Shown here: one piece after another, positions 35,514 to 35,825 of the stretch
How the letters are laid out: every line of letters begins with the position of its first letter
How positions within the stretch are numbered: position 1 is the first letter of the stretch
Assembly: GCF_004138285.1 (NCBI RefSeq)
Contig: NZ_SCFN01000019.1
Span: forward strand, 1 to 35,825
Direction of reading: 5' to 3'
Source: Gottfriedia acidiceleris
Lineage (GTDB): Bacteria > Bacillota > Bacilli > Bacillales > Bacillaceae_G
Length of the DNA: 35,825 bases
Notes under the pieces: model-generated
The model's input: only the letters and a program-made list of their open reading frames with translations
The model's database searches: none
Told to the model about the DNA's origin: nothing
Translations under genes and position numbers: made by a program

Positions 35514-35825
35514 CTTCAGAGTGTTGAAATATATTGTAGTCAATATTGAAAAATACTAACATTAAATGAATTTCTATGAAAAAATAAAATATTTATTATT
35601 GTTTTATCTGTTATCTTATTGATAAAGAAATGATATTGGTTGATATATATATGTTTTAACTTACTTTCAAAAATTAAAATATTTTCTTTTTTGACGATCA
35701 ATATTTTGTAAAGATGTGTAAGTCGTCATCATAAGTTACAATTTGATTAGTAAAGGATAATTCATTATTTCAATTGACTAGTCTATTGTTTTTAAGATTA
35801 TTATTTTTTTATAAAGAAACTTGAT
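35514..35825. other. AT-rich right edge without a gene
   Basis: No gene or RNA seen. TGACGA (35694) and TCGTCA (about 35725) are inverted copies about 25 bases apart, and TTGACT at 35774-35779 with TATTAT downstream could be a promoter for a gene beyond the window. Confidence 0.6.

Overview
The window is AT-rich DNA from a spore-forming, low-GC Gram-positive of the Bacillaceae. Evidence: an alpha/beta-type small acid-soluble spore protein, a GerW/YtfJ spore protein, RefZ, EzrA, two T-box leaders, an S4-type rpsD leader, strong AGGAGG-like ribosome binding sites, and a gene order over the right 25 kb (tyrS, rpsD, ytsP, refZ, ezrA, nifZ, thiI, sspA-like, ytcI, ytcJ, ytfI, ytfJ, tpx, ytxK, ackA) recalling the Bacillus subtilis tyrS-ackA region. 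A Gottfriedia-like Bacillus is my guess; the species cannot be fixed from the sequence alone.

Region 1 (1-9.27 kb) is an accessory surface-sugar locus. Nine genes on the + strand, most overlapping or nearly touching, encode a family 2 glycosyltransferase, an SpsB-like GT-B protein, an extra SDR epimerase, and one candidate for each of the six enzymes that convert UDP-GlcNAc to CMP-pseudaminic acid (PseB, PseC, PseH, PseG, PseI, PseF). It resembles the B. subtilis sps spore-coat polysaccharide operon, but with the dehydratase inside the operon. A 76-aa unknown gene and a strong terminator close it.

Region 2 (9.27-10.2 kb) is a scar: about 500 bp without a convincing gene, then a lemA gene cut off at its 3' end. 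It probably marks the edge of an insertion beside the conserved chromosome.

Region 3 (10.3-14.3 kb) is a tyrosine regulon: a T-box leader with a UAC specifier, tyrS, a second T-box leader also with UAC, then a GNAT acetyltransferase and an NhaC-type transporter, probably for tyrosine. A 44-aa protein follows.

Region 4 (14.4-24 kb) is mostly core: a YdcF-like envelope protein, an unknown 122-aa protein, rpsD with its leader (- strand), free-methionine-sulfoxide reductase ytsP (- strand), refZ and ezrA (Z-ring control), nifZ-thiI (tRNA 4-thiouridine), an sspA-like SASP and an aldose 1-epimerase-like protein.

Region 5 (24-35.8 kb) holds acyl-CoA synthetase ytcI, amidohydrolase ytcJ, ytfI-ytfJ, thiol peroxidase tpx, proC (- strand), a stand-alone MprF-type C-terminal domain, a Bacillaceae intergenic repeat, ytxK, acetate kinase ackA, an EcsC-family protein and a small coiled-coil protein. 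About 310 bp at the right edge carry no gene.

I see no CRISPR array, rRNA, tRNA, intact insertion sequence or recognisable anti-phage system. The most interesting items are the tandem tyrosine T-boxes with the co-regulated acetyltransferase, and the compact pseudaminic-acid operon with an unexplained extra epimerase.
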